A DNA stretch of 64,000 bases from Setaria digitata (taxonomy: Eukaryota; Nematoda; Chromadorea; Rhabditida; Setariidae). The stretch spans positions 496,001-560,000 of the forward strand of contig RCAB01000008.1 in the NCBI GenBank assembly GCA_003640385.1. The letters are read 5' to 3'. The position numbers were made by a program, and so were the translations under genes. This document shows, in pieces, positions 51,904-64,000 of the stretch. Under the pieces are notes generated by a model. It worked only from the letters and a program-made list of their open reading frames with translations, searched no databases and had not been told where the DNA came from. Positions within the stretch are counted from its first letter, which is position 1. Every line of letters begins with the position of its first letter.

Positions 51904-54686
51904 TTACAAATAAAAAATGACTGCAACTGCAAAATTGCATATCTTTCTTTCGACAACAACATTTGTTGCTGACAGCTGAAATGTGGAAATAATCTCTAGC
52001 GCTTGCTGTCCACATCCACTTATACCCAACTTTCCTTCCAAAAGTCGCCAACTACAAATTAAAAATATAAAAGGTATACAGGAGCTGACAAGCAATCTCT
52101 AATGTTCCTGCACGATTATGAAAACTTGACTAAATGGATTAGCTCCCCAAAAATGTTGCCTTTCAAAAGTCAGAAAATAAGATTCAACGAATTCAATAAT
52201 AACTCATTTGAAAATATTGTCTGGAATTTTTATACAAGTGTTACAAAAGTATTGCCTTTTTTTTTTCTTTTTAAAGACAGTTAATAAACAAATGGGGAAA
52301 TTGAAATAAACATCGAAAGTAAATGTGAAATTCATGCACGTTTCTACCTTGGCTTTAGTGATTCAACTAGCACCGAAACTCGCTGTTTAGCTTGATCAAC
52401 ACTGTCTACGGAAGGGAGAAATATATTGTCCATATTCTTCTCAGTCCAGCGATCACCAGCATAAAACTGGGAAATGACGGATCTTGTTTCAACGACCATA
52501 CTGTCTTCCTTATCCGGGAAATTCATACTTCGGTGATATTGTAAATAACGAATCGTTTCTGCACCGCACCATTCCCTACCAATTATCAAGAAAGTCCAAT
52601 TTAACTAATTTTTCTTTGATTCTGAAGTAAGTAGGCAGGTGGTTGGGGAACTCGGAAGAGATCAGGATTGAACTTCTCCAATCAGTAATATTAATTTTTT
52701 TATTCAGCAACTTACGACAGTGTTTCCTCAAAAGTTTTATAGAAATTCGTCGAAAGTTTGTCACCACACTGTGAACTAAGTGGTTTAGCTGCAATTATTT
52801 TAGGAGGCCGCTTGAATTTATTCTGACTGTATTTGTTCCGTATACGCATTAACTTTTCATTTTCAGAAAGTTTCTGATGGTGATTTTTGTCCTGAAAAGA
52901 AGAGCAACATAATGATAAGAAATATAATGAAACAAAGTAAAATAATGATGAATAATGAGAATCAAGCTTCTTTCTACTTTGGAATAATATTCCTATATAT
53001 CTCAAAGAAATTAACGAACTGCTTTCACATCCATTTTCGCAATGATATCAGTCGAATCCTTGTTAAATATACTATCATTTGAATTCTCGTTAGTGGTATC
53101 CACCGAAAGCTTTGATATGAAATTCGATCGACAGAGAGTATATGGCTCTGCATCGATTTCACTTCTTTTTCCTTCATCAATTTTGATTTCATCATCAGTA
53201 TGATCTTTACCATCATCATCATCATCATCCTCAGATTCCGCGGTGTCACCAATCTGAACAAAAGATAGATGGGACACACACACGCCAATGATAAATGCAA
53301 ACACTTATCAAGCATGAAAATAGCATTGTCTGGACAATCGACAATCGCTAAATGTGTAACCATTTTTGATACAGCCGGAATGTTTAACTGCAAGCATCTC
53401 AATCCACAAAAGTGAAAAGTACAAGGGAATTCAGTGGCATTTATGATTAAGATAATAATAATGTAAACCACAGTTACAACTACTTGTAACCATTCTCATA
53501 TCATGATGAAAATATTCGGCCCTACTTTTAAAGTTCCAAGTGATGTTATCAAATGTTGATCTTCAATGAATTCAACATCGGAAAAGTTTCGCTGCTGTTG
53601 CTCGATAATTCCAGCGTTCAGATCAAATGCTTTTACTGCAAGGAAGTTTATAAAAGCACCACGCTAAGAAAGTTCGAAAATTATGTCTTTTGAGAAATCT
53701 TGAATAGACTGCTAGAAAAACTGTTGTCCTACGCTATGCGCATAAAAACAAAGTTACTCCGTTCATCGCCTCTTATCCACAACGGTTCCACTTCTAACTG
53801 TGCTTTTATTGCAGCAGAACGTAAGAAACAACTTTGGGAACAAAATTTGTCAATTTCAGCGGATCGTTCAAACACCTATAAGAAAACCAAAAAGTTCATT
53901 GAGATTTGAAAGTAGTTCTTCAGTACTTTTCCTATCTCTTTTGTGTTATCGATGCAGCTTTGACGACTCACATTTAATTTTTCTACCAAAACGAAGAATA
54001 GTGGACTCCTATGTTGGATTAAAATTTTTCGCAGAGTCGCTCATAGGTAATTTTCCGCCCACTTTCCCATATAATTTTATGTTAAGGATGTGATAAGATA
54101 AAAATAAAAGTATAGTACAGAAGTTCCCTTCCTAATTCAAGGAAATTTTTGGCAAAAATGCGAGTCGGGGGCAGAGTTCCTGACAAAATATCTTACATCC
54201 AACTTACTCAAGTTTGAAATAACTGAAAAGAAAGAAACAGCTACACAACAAAATCCGATCAATGACAAGTGAAGGCGTACATAACGATTAAACCCTAAAC
54301 GATATTCCAGCTGTTCAAAAGTTTAATTTATGCACAAAAAAACTACCACCTTTTTACTCCTTAAATCAATCCGATATTTTTGTGATTTCTTCATTTCAAC
54401 TTGGTTATTGCAAAGTGGGAAACCACAGATTCGTCCAAGGTATCGCTCCTCGACAACTTCCATCCAGCTGCTTTGATCGAGGTTGTTCAGCTAAAAAAAG
54501 AACTTCACTCTGGCAAGAACTTTGTCACTTAGACTAGACTAAACTAAATACCATTCTTAGCAGCATTTCCTCCTCGATGCATTCTGATAAAGCAACAATG
54601 GCACTATAAACAGCCTTACGCAACCGCTGCTCCTTGGTCAAAGGCTTCGCCTCCTCGCTGACAACCTCCTCCTGCTTTTGTTTCAT
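51904..54686 (-). CDS. RPAP2: RPAP2/Rtr1-type RNA polymerase II CTD phosphatase, complete
   Basis: Removes phosphate from the polymerase II C-terminal repeat (Ser5) and helps polymerase assembly or import. Eight exons fit in phase: 54686-54552, 54490-54350, 53875-53758, 53635-53526, 53253-53020, 52891-52716, 52575-52348, 52051-51904 (429 residues). The N-terminal helix (KEQRLRKAVYSAIVALSECI) is followed by the RTR1 zinc module: VVEERYLGRICGFPLCNN with C-x4-C, SQKYRIDL, then FERSAEIDKFCSQSCFLRSA with C-x3-C and PLWIRGDER. The middle is acidic and variable (SEDDDDDDGKDHTDDE). The C-terminal part has EWCGAETIRYLQYHRS, RSVISQFYAGDRW and ATNVVVERK, which follow the human order. The start Met precedes the conserved helix. 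It is divergent from NOP16, 347 bases away. Confidence 0.9.
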
Positions 54687-55033
54687 TGAACCAAATAACT
54701 TTCAATCCTGATCAGGCTCTAGATTGCAACTATGTTTTCATAGTGACCCACGGGGAAGTACCGTAGACCGTCAGAACGCATTTCAAGCCTCCTGTCTAGT
54801 TGTGGTACCGTTGCAGAAGGGTGGATTGGTTCCTTATTTGAGTTGGTGTTGTGAGAATCTGTGCAAATGTTTCATTTTCAAGTAAGCACTCTAAAACTAC
54901 CGAGCTGTATGTGCGATTTTTCAAGATTTCGGTTAAGAATAAAGGAAAACTGTCGGTTGGCAGCCAAAGGTCGTTTTGTTGCGACTAATTAACTAATTAT
55001 AGGCCTCTTGTACTTGTGCTGAAGAGAGACACG
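54687..55033. promoter_or_regulatory. shared divergent promoter region of RPAP2 and NOP16
   Basis: The two start codons face away from each other across 347 bases with no coding sequence between. No TATA-like or named factor site could be identified with confidence. Confidence 0.5.
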
Positions 55034-56621
55034 ATGAGATCGGTGAAACATGGAAGAAAGAGATCCCGTCGATCCGTTAATTATAACAAGAATTTGGCTG
55101 TTGCGAAAAAGAAGGCATTAAAAAGACGAAAATCCTTAAATGGGATGACATGGTGAGGTTACTTAAAATGATTTTATCGAAATTAAATTACTTCTACCCC
55201 TCCGGCTTTTATTCTCATTTGCTATAAGAACGAGAAAACAGTGCAATGCATAACGAAATAGGATATTTATCATTTCCTTTTGGACCCAGTTTGGGAGAAT
55301 TACATTCCACCTTCGAAATAAACCTCTCTCCCTTGCTGATTATCCCCAATGTAGCTTTTGGCAACACTTCTTTTGTTGGTATCGCAAACACTCTCGGTGC
55401 AATTTGTACATTATGTATAAAGCAATGTTTTCAAGTTTTCTGATTTCTTTAAGTTATAAGAAAGCCTGTTGATTTTGGATTTCTTATTTACACCTCAGCT
55501 GACAATCAAAATGTATAAAGCTTTGGAAATAATTTGCTTCTGTGCATTTTTAAACAATTACAGTAAACAAATGTGTGCAGCTTGGGATAAAAACGCTACA
55601 GTCAGGCAAAATATGAAATCAATGGGACTTGCTTATGACTCGAACAAATTGTTCCCTTTACGTCGAGCTATTGTAACTTTTTTTTTTGATCAGAAAAAGC
55701 TTGTAAAAGCTTAAGTGCGTTTTTCCATTTTTCAAATTCATGCCTACCAATGGGCGATTTGGTACAAAAATGTCGTATTTTGCCGTATGCAGTTGCTTGA
55801 TCGTACTTAAATTTTTTTCTTACGCTATTTACCATTTTTGTCATTTTACAGAGCAAAAATTGTGAGGAGATGGAAGTCGGGAAAGTGAAACTTCGTGGCA
55901 CTATAGAATCCCAGTGTACAAAGAGTCGAGAAATTGTAATTTCTTAAGTATAAGACTTTTCCATTCCTTATGTAACATTAGTCAGGTTAAAAAGAAAAGT
56001 TCAGAATGGATATCACAATTTCTCAGGAATTGTAGGAGTTATAAGTAAGACTTTGGTTGACCGCTGAAATTTATGCATTATCCAGCTTTAGAAGTTTCAT
56101 GAGTTGTCTAAATTTTGACCACTTGCAGAAAAAAAATATTAATAAGACGAAAGTTACACAAGTGATTGCTGCTTTGGAAAAAGAGGTTAAGGAAGAAGAA
56201 GAAAAGCAGAAAAAGGGACGTCGTTATCGTTTGCTTGCTCGAGATATTGAATTTTGTCTTTACATGATCGAAAGGCATGGTAATGACTACGAGGTAAGCG
56301 ACTACCTTCGTCATGATCTGCAGCTCCTTCTTCACTATGCTAGTTTGGGCTCTCAGTGTTCTTCCTGGATGTTACGAATGGTAGATTCATTAACTTCCCA
56401 TGCTTCTTAATTTTGATAGTATTTACTTGAAACTGATGTTTGTTTTGGATCTAGAATTTTGTTTTTTTTAAACCGTCAATTTTGTAATACTTCAGGAAAT
56501 GAGCCGTGATGCAAAGAATATCTATCAGGATACATCGAAACAGATTCAGCGAAAAATTCGTATATTTAAACAGAGTCCAGAATATTCAAAATATTTAGAA
56601 CTTGTATCGGAAATCGCGTAG
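55034..56621 (+). CDS. NOP16: nucleolar protein 16 (60S ribosome biogenesis), complete
   Basis: Pre-60S assembly factor of the nucleolus. Five exons join in phase: 55034-55152, 55564-55672, 55852-55935, 56129-56293, 56496-56621 (200 residues; human 178). The N-terminus is a basic nucleolar-localisation-like stretch (MRSVKHGRKRSRRSVNYNKN, KKKALKRRKS). Then come AAWDKNATVRQNMKSMGLAY, a Lys/Glu-rich helix (LEKEVKEEEEKQKKGRRYRL), FCLYMIERHGNDYEEMSRDA, KNIYQDTSKQIQRKIRIFKQ and the end KYLELVSEIA, which follow the family pattern WD-x-VRQN, MGL, HG-DY, MARD and DT-KQI. The basic start fixes the Met. A poly(A) signal follows at 56643. Confidence 0.93.
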
Positions 56622-56642
56622 CTTATATATTGAATAGAAATC

Positions 56643-56648
56643 AATAAA
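56643..56648 (+). terminator. poly(A) signal AATAAA for NOP16
   Basis: AATAAA lies 21 bases after the NOP16 stop codon, which would give a very short 3' UTR. Confidence 0.6.
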
Positions 56649-57367
56649 ACAACACTGAATCTTTTTAATCGGAAATGTATAAAAAATGTGATCAGAGATT
56701 TCTGTGGAAATTTGAGAATAGGAAAATATCGGAGAATTCTGGAATAGTAGTTTGCTAATCTGCTGTTAATTTGTTTGCGTCATAGAAATGTTGAACATCC
56801 ATGTTAAAATGAGTTTTGATTCTATCGTTTTCAGTTTTTTGAAATTGCAATAATTTCAAAACGGTTGTTTGACTATTCTTTTTTTTTTTCGTCTCTCATT
56901 TATAAAGAATTTATTTGCTTGAACTCTTCTAGACACTAAACACGTTGTTTGCTTATTACCAAATTTGAGTAGTTTTAAATTCTTTGCAATAATCATTCAG
57001 TACAGAAGAGTAGTACAGAAGACGTGCTTTGGAGCGAATTGTGACTATTCTGGGATGGATAGCATAAAAACAGAAAAGGTTCGACAAAGTATAGCAAAGA
57101 TATGCGTAACAGTTAATTATTTGATATATTCTTTGACATTTCTGTATTGAGACTGTTTACTGCATCAGCTTTATTTATGTGTGGCTAGTGTGGCGTCCAG
57201 AAGTTATGGACAACATTAATACATAATAAGCAATATTTCGTCTTGTTAAATGACTGAACTGCTTTTCTGCAAGGCTTCAGTTCTTTTACTTACCGTGATT
57301 AAAGTGTTGCATTTATTTCATTTAAAATTGAAGTGAATTTGAAAGATTAGGAGGTTAAAGTAGAAAG
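56649..57367. other. intergenic between NOP16 and the membrane-anchored protein gene
   Basis: AT-rich with a poly-T run near 56880. The two genes converge here. No coding frame seen. Confidence 0.5.
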
Positions 57368-58611
57368 TTATGCGTGCGTAGTAGCTGTGGTTTTGCTGCT
57401 TGTTGGCCAACCGGTTTGTTTTGATTGGTGGTAATTGTTGCCAGAGATATAGATGTCGTGAAGCTTACTGAGATTCAAATCCAATGGATCCAAATAATCA
57501 CACTTTGACTGGTCTGATGGGGGGTCTCGGTCCACAAAGTGTCCATTTCGTTGTTCCGAAGGACCTGAAAATTTGTAAAAGATGTCTGCAAGGACTTTTA
57601 ATACTTGAAATTTTCAGTTTCAGGAATGTTTTAATTGTTTCTCTATTTTTTTTTCTTTAGATGAAATGTGAATTCTAAAAACATAACATCCACTTGATTT
57701 CTAATCGCTTTTGTGAATGTAGCAATTCTAAACTCTACCGTACTGACATAATTTCATTTCTTGTGGTTTCTTAATTAGGAAAGAACATTCTCGAAATGAT
57801 ACATACTCACCAGATATCCAGTTAGATTTTTTGTTTGATGGCCGTCTCGACTCTGGTCCCCTGATACCGTTTTTCTGTAATGGATATTGAGGCAATGTGA
57901 TTATTGAGGCACTTGAAATCCGAGCGTATACTCTGCTGCTCTCTTCTGAAATAGAAGTGAGAGGTCAAACTGATTGAATTCGATTGTATGAATTGCTTGT
58001 CGCCACTGTGTAAGATTTTGTTCCATACATATTACACTGTACGCAATCATACGGCGGCAATTATGGCTACGCAATTAGCAGTCACTGATTAAATGTTTTC
58101 ATGGGGATTCAGAAAATATGAAGAGAAAAATTCAGAATTTTCGAAATTTGGAGTAGGAGTTTGAAGTACCAAAATTAGTTTGAAATGCGGTAGTTCAGAT
58201 CTAAATAAATTGTCATACTGAGAGTTGTACTAGTAAAGCTGAGTAGAGTCCCGTTTCATAACTTTTTATATCATAGCATTTCGTGCTGTGCAGCTAATCT
58301 CTTATCCTGAAACTGATGTAATTAGGAGGGAATTTTTGCTTCTTAATAATCAGTCATTCGGTCTAACAACAAATGTTCCCTATTACAAATTGACACTTCT
58401 GAACTGTTAAGTTATATTTACTTCATTTTTAGGAGAACTGACCGAATGCATTAATGGGTTTAGCGACTTCTGGCCGAACAATAATGGAACGTGTGGAAGT
58501 GCGTAATCGATTCCTCGGTAGTTTTAGGATTAGAATACAGCATAAGATCAGGAGAGATAAAACGAGAGTTGCAGCAATAGATGCAGAAATGATCCACACA
58601 TAAATCTTCAT
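57368..58611 (-). CDS. small single-pass membrane protein, unknown family
   Basis: Three exons join in perfect phase: 58611-58443, 57946-57812, 57564-57368 (166 residues if the Met at 58611 is the start). The N-terminus is a long hydrophobic helix (KIYVWIISASIAATLVLSLL followed by ILCCILIL), then a basic flank (KLPRNRLRTSTRS), so the rest is predicted cytosolic. The tail has VRPEVAKPINAF, SSRVYARISSASIITLPQYP, PESRRPSNKKSN and YLDPLDLNLSKLHDIYISG, with several Tyr and Ser that could be phosphorylated. An in-frame stop lies 13 codons upstream of the Met, but a splice acceptor between them is not excluded, so this could be the transmembrane and tail part of a larger receptor whose ectodomain exons lie to the right. 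No family recognised. Confidence 0.55.
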
Positions 58612-61600
58612 TTCATTTAATTCTCTCGAGGAACAGGGTAGTGTAATTCAAATTTTCATTGTGGATCTTTTCAATTTCTCACTCTTTACTTCTTTGTGAG
58701 GTAACGAACGAAGTTACATAAAGTAAACGAATACGAATATTATTATTCAGCTTACAAATCAGTGAAGTTAAGTGGCGCACAATTAGGCGGAAAAAGCTCC
58801 CTGAAAAAAAGAATGTTAAGCAAGAGAAGGATAATTATGCCTACTTCCTGAATCTCTTTTCAGCAACACTGTTGAAGGTAGAGAAGAGCTACTCTGGACA
58901 TCACTGGTCAGTGTTCATCGGAATATGTGGAGAACGTAGACAAAAGATTGAAAATAGACTTCTGATTCAGACTCTCTCCAGATAACCTGAATTGAGAGAG
59001 TCTTATTCTTGTTTTTGAAAAATCCAGCTACTGTCATTTAATAAATGAAGACAAATTAATCGCGAATTTAATCATTGTTGAAGTTTTCAGTAAATCTGCA
59101 ACATTGAATTTCATTGTATTCCAGGTAAAATATTATTAAAAAAAAATTTGTGATATCAGTATTCAAATCAAAATCGTGCGTCTTGCACGCGTGAATAGCA
59201 TTAAGAGAATTCCTCTACCAAATATGTGTTTGAACTTCCATAACAAATTTGTTTCTAATTACTGATGTATGGATGAAAATATATCATAGCCAAAATAAAA
59301 AAAATACACCACAAGAGTTAAAAATGGATGAAAAGTCCGTGTAATTAGAAGTTGAATCCCAGAAATCTCATAATATTCATTTCAAATCTATTTTCAGTTT
59401 TATTTTCCGGCAATATTAAATCTGTTGGATGGAAATGAAAACATTCGTTGCTATAAAAATTTTTCACTTTCATTTTCTTGTTGTTACTTGGCCAAAAAAC
59501 TTCTTTTGATAAATGTAAGATCTAACTTTCGCCAAACACTAATTATACGAGTATTAATCGCAACGTGTAGCTCAGCATAGTTGAAAAGTAATGTACACCT
59601 TTTATGTACATGTTAGCGTTAAAAAATGCAATTGATGGTAGAATGGTGAAGGTATTTATTATCCTAATAAAGATCAAATTTCGAAATTTCAAATATTTCA
59701 TTTCAAGCATTCAACAGAAGTTTGGCTTTAAAGCTCAGAGAATAAGAGAATGAAAAAGAAGAAAGAAAATAAAACTTTAATCAGCCTTTTCGATCAAAAT
59801 CAAGATCCTTAATCCTCTTCACATAACTGCTTCACTTAAAAATGACACCTTCCCTGGACTAGACTCTACTCTTCTCAACTTCTAAACTACCAAGTGCAAT
59901 TTCACCGATCTAACTATAAGACATTATGCATGCAGATGCAATACAGATGCTCATGAACAGCAATTATGCTTGCACAGATGTATGTGTACACATATACTTA
60001 ACAAAGCACGGGACATCAATTCCTACATAAATGATGGTGATATATTGATAAAACTGATAATGGATGCAACATATGAATGCATTTTTGAGATTATTTTCGA
60101 AGTTTCGTATAAACTTAAGAAACAAAACTTTTGAATCAGTGTGCACAACAAAATTCGCATCTAACTAAAATTTCACTTATTTAAACTGCACTCTCTGAAG
60201 TGGATGGAACCAAAAAACAAAAACTTTCATTGAACAGTTTGCAGGATGCTACTTTTTTGTTTCTCTTCTTCGAACTGCTAAGGAGGACGTCGCAGAACAC
60301 CAAGGGTGACAGAATGACAGTGAAGGTAAAGAAGGAAAGGGAAGGAATCAGAATGCATGGGAGTGAATTTTAAAGGATATTTAAAAGGGATGATCGAAAT
60401 GGAACTGGAAAGCGACTGCAATGGAGCGGCGGAAAGGGAACATACAACAATGCCCAAAAATGCAAATTGTTCACATGCTCCGATCACATATGCAGTGGCT
60501 GCAATGCTTTGAGCATCTTTTCCATTCCTCTTAAAAGATTCCAGCAGTGCTGGATGAGCCAAGACACTTTTCCGCCATTTCTGGGGCTAAGGCTTTCACT
60601 TTATCAACAAATGATGCAGCTTGTTCATCATCGTCAGGGGAGCTGCCTAGTTTTAGAGAGAGTAAATAAGAAATTTTAATAAATCTCAAGATTCATTTCC
60701 AGTATGTTCAGTTTGGGACTAATTAAGGAGTTAGTGCAAGATGCTCGAGCTTCATACAACTGAGCAAACGGTATTTTCACTAAAAAGTTTAAAAATTCCT
60801 TAGATTTTACAGGTTTTATAAAAAAGGAACAATTAAAATATTCCATCTTTCACTAGAAGTACAAAAAAAGAATGCAGAACAAAATTAAATTTTTGCAAAG
60901 TTGAATTTTAAAATTCTAGCATGTGTGTCAAGAGTGTGGAGGAATATATTATTGAAGCGAATGCAAAGCACGTTTCACAGCAAAACTGATAAATCTTTCT
61001 GATACAAAATTTGGTTATTTTTTTGAAATAAACATCGGCAGGTGTAAAAGCCCTTATAGATCAGCAAAACAATTAGTGCAAGAAATTAATGGCACTGGTG
61101 ACTGATAACTGAAATTTTTGGTAGAAATCGAGAAAAATGTGTGGTCAGCAAGCAGCAAAAATCATTCAAACCAAATCAACAGCACTAAAATGAATAATCA
61201 GCCAGGTGATGATAGTCTCCATCTGAAACCTCAATATGTGTCTCTGTTGTTGCTTCCTCGTCCTCGTCCCTCCTCCCTCTGTCCTCCGTTTCAGTGCCCT
61301 GACCCCATCCTTGTCCCATGTCACATGTCCCCTGTACTCTGTACTCGTTTCCTGTCTCCAATCATTTCTGTTCCTTCCCCTCCTTATAGCTTTGGGTACA
61401 TAAGATTCAATGGATCCTCCCTCTGTTTGTATGCATTCACATTCCATCTCCTATTTCTACCGCAAATTCTCGAGCCATTTCAAGTGAAGAATAGACGTTT
61501 GTTCAGATTCATTTACGTAAAGAAAGACAATTTGGAACGACAAATTGCTTGGTCGAGAACAGAACTTTGAATTTAACCCAACAAGCATCATGAACTACGC

Positions 61601-64000
61601 CATCTTCATCTCGTATCTCGAGACGTAATATGCTCTATCTATTCGGCGTTTCTAATAACAACTTATCATATCTGTTCTTTTTTCCTTTGTTCAGCTTTCT
61701 CTCCTTTTGAGGTATGTTAAGTAAAATATTTTGAAATTAATTAAAGTTTCTTCTCTATCTAAATCACTAACAAAATTAGCTAAGCTCTTTGGATGAGTAA
61801 ATTGTGCTGTCTCCATGTTGTTTTCTAACCTGCTTCATAACTATACGAAACTACAGGTGAAGTGGAATGGTCTATTGACCTTATTCAGAAGTACCTCTTT
61901 TCCGATGCGTTATTTGAAATTCTTTTAGTAGTTCCTTATTTGAATTTAATTTCTATGCAAATTTTTCCAATGATTTTTAAGGAAATTCTACTGCCCTTCT
62001 GTGACTTCTAATTTACTTGCTTACGCTGAAATGCTAGATTTTGTTAAAGTGCAAATTTTTATATTCTTGTCAAGCAAAATTTATTGTTCACGGCAAAGTA
62101 AAAAGTAACTGAAAATCTTGTTTACCATTCTTAATTACACTGAATCAAATTCACTTGCAAGTTACCAAGTGTTTCAGTAGCAGGACAGTCGTCATTCTTA
62201 GCTCTCACTTAGCCGTTTGCAAATGTTTCCATTTGATTTTTTTTTCTACCGTAACGGATTCATATGTTGAACACTTTATTTTCATCTGGCTTAAAATATG
62301 CTGAGCACTCCACACCTGGCTTAAAATTTTAACAAAATCTCCTATTTCAAAACTATAAATCGTCGCAATAGTCGCACTTTTCACTTTCCTTTCTTTTAAA
62401 AAACGCCAAAAACTTTTCGGAATTGTTCGTCTGACTTTCCAAACTCCATTTTTCCTCTTGTGCTTGTTCCTTTAGTTTTTGAAATACAGCTTTATTCTTT
62501 TAAATTATTCTTTTAAATTCCCAATGTAAAGAAAAAAATTAATTTCAACATCTCTTTTACTTCTCATATATCAATCATAATTACGAACAAAAAAATTTCT
62601 GTGGTGCAAAAATTAAGAATTAAGAAGGTGCCAATTTACTTTAATGTGAGTAATTTTGGTACGTAAATAAATTCAAAAGGAAAGGAAATGAAGATTTTCA
62701 TTTGGATATAAGCAGTTAATGTGAATTATATTGTATTATTCACCTTAAAAATATTCATCTAATTAACTTGACTTTAACGAAACGACTTTTTTTTTATCAT
62801 GAAAGATAGTTTATGATGCCAGTTAGCATTCAAGAAAGATTAGTTTGAAGTGTTTAGTCTCAGCTTATTACTGCTATTAATGGAAACAAATCTTTCGTAT
62901 TTTTTAAAACCATTTGGTAGATTAAATGGAAAATTCAATGAATTCAAAACTCAAAAGGTTTCTCTGAACTTTAAACATTATCTGAATAACTGGAAAACGG
63001 GGATGATCCTGAGGTATGAAAAGATTTGAAGGGTGAAGATTACTAAATGCTAAAACTAGTAAAAGCATCTACTCAATATATTAAGAAAACAACATCTAAT
63101 TGTTTAGACATATAAAATAATGAATTATTTCTTGGAGTTGCACTGGAATGAAAGTGGAAAAAATTTTAGTCTGAAGGTAAACATTTTCCATGTTACAACT
63201 AAAAATTCCTGAAAATTATTTGTTCTGCGATTTTGCAACCAAAGCACCAGCCCACGAGTTTCAGAAATCTCTAACCATTTAATGATTTTTCGAAACGAAA
63301 GACCTTCACTTTTTTGCTATCGAGAGGAGAGATCCCGTCAAAACCGCAAACGAATTTGTACATTAGATATTCACTTACTTCGAAACACAACTTTATTTCC
63401 TCAGCTTCGTGCAGCGTTTAATTTTTCAAATTTTTCAAAAACAATTACTTCTACTAACTGCATTACATCAACTTTCAGTCTCATTAAGGTATCAGTTTCT
63501 ATCCATCCAATTACTTAGCCATCATTTTCCAAAAATTCTCGTCGGCAAAGAATGCATCAGTGTAAGGTGTAATGATAATATGTATTATGATGTACTGGAA
63601 AATTTCACAGTGAATCTACGAACTGGTTTATTTTATTACATTTTCTTAATTGAATGATCATCTACTCTTTATTATCTCTGATTTTTTTTTCTTTTTTATT
63701 TCCATACATTCGAAAAATTCAACAGTCTTTGTTTTTCTCAGAATAATAACCAATTAATTTTTGATCCAGTGATTATATTGTTTCACAAAATTCTGCTATT
63801 TATACGTTTTAATTGTAAAAAGTAGTTTCATTCACATAGTGGTCAAATGTAGCTGCAACAAATATTGAGAAATCAAATGGAACAAAAATTGGTGAATAAA
63901 ATTTGAGCATGAATTTGGGGAAAAAGTCGGCTGCAAAATTTCTGCAGTCTCTACATAATGCATCATTCAGATTGTTTTTTCTTAAGTCGCCTCTTGGAAC
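58612..64000. other. 5.4 kb without a supportable gene
   Basis: Two places look less like plain intergenic DNA. One, near 60650-60540 (-), follows a weak acceptor and reads SSPDDDEQAASFVDKVKALA then PEMAEKC. The other, 61118-61570, is open on both strands because of C/T-rich sequence. Neither has motifs or consistent splice partners. The last kilobase (63.0-64.0 kb) has an open plus frame at 63282-63518 with no recognisable content. The region may hold ectodomain exons of the membrane protein or the edge of a gene beyond the window. Confidence 0.4.

Noticed and set aside
61118..61570. 150-codon open frame on the plus strand
   Set aside because: It comes from a C/T-rich tract that is also open on the minus strand (93 codons). 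The reading is Pro/Leu/Ser-rich without motifs or splice context.
1..64000. CRISPR arrays, bacterial operons, insertion sequences or viral genes
   Set aside because: The DNA is intron-rich nuclear sequence. No spaced repeats, transposase, integrase or reverse-transcriptase motifs were seen.

Overview
The window is eukaryotic DNA, AT-rich, with short coding exons joined by GT-AG introns and 3' acceptors of the form TTTTCAG or TTTTTAG. The best-matched proteins (a LIN-2/CASK scaffold, a cathepsin B-like protease, RalGPS and RalGDS/RGL exchange factors, CCDC25, RPS11, RPAP2, NOP16) and likely trans-splice acceptors just upstream of two start codons point to a nematode. Base composition and intron style suggest a filarial or other clade III (spirurid) worm, but that is inference. 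Exon models below were built by hand from splice sites, reading-phase continuity and remembered family motifs; no search was run.

Layout. 1-5.3 kb (+): the 3' two thirds of lin-2/CASK (L27, PDZ, SH3, guanylate kinase); the kinase part lies left of the window. 6.6-9.3 kb (-): a Lys/Glu/Asp-rich gene of unknown function with apparent frame breaks. 9.3-13.1 kb: mostly AT-rich and empty, with an Era-like KH scrap and a weak PTB-like reading. 13.6-16.7 kb (+): a complete cathepsin B-like protease. 18.7-20 kb (+): a small protein of about 40-residue repeats. 20.7-24.6 kb (+): a complete RalGPS-type Ral exchange factor. 26.7-28.6 kb (+): complete CCDC25, converging on 28.8-34.8 kb (-), a divergent SH3-SH2-tyrosine kinase. 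38.5-46.3 kb (-): a complete RalGDS/RGL exchange factor. 48.1-49.2 kb (-): rps-11. 51.9-54.7 kb (-): RPAP2, divergent from 55.0-56.6 kb (+) NOP16. 57.4-58.6 kb (-): a small membrane-anchored protein. 58.6-64 kb: no gene I can support.

How the genes work together. There is no operon-like or mobile system. Two Ral activators of different families, a scaffold kinase and a tyrosine kinase give the left and middle parts a cell-signalling flavour, while the right part is housekeeping (ribosome, nucleolus, RNA polymerase II). The most interesting object is the SH3-SH2-kinase: its SH3 and SH2 domains appear to carry long insertions, its catalytic HRD is HGD, and its activation segment has no tyrosine. 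Three single-N gaps, each flanked by a near-perfect duplication, are assembly joins and should not be read as biology.
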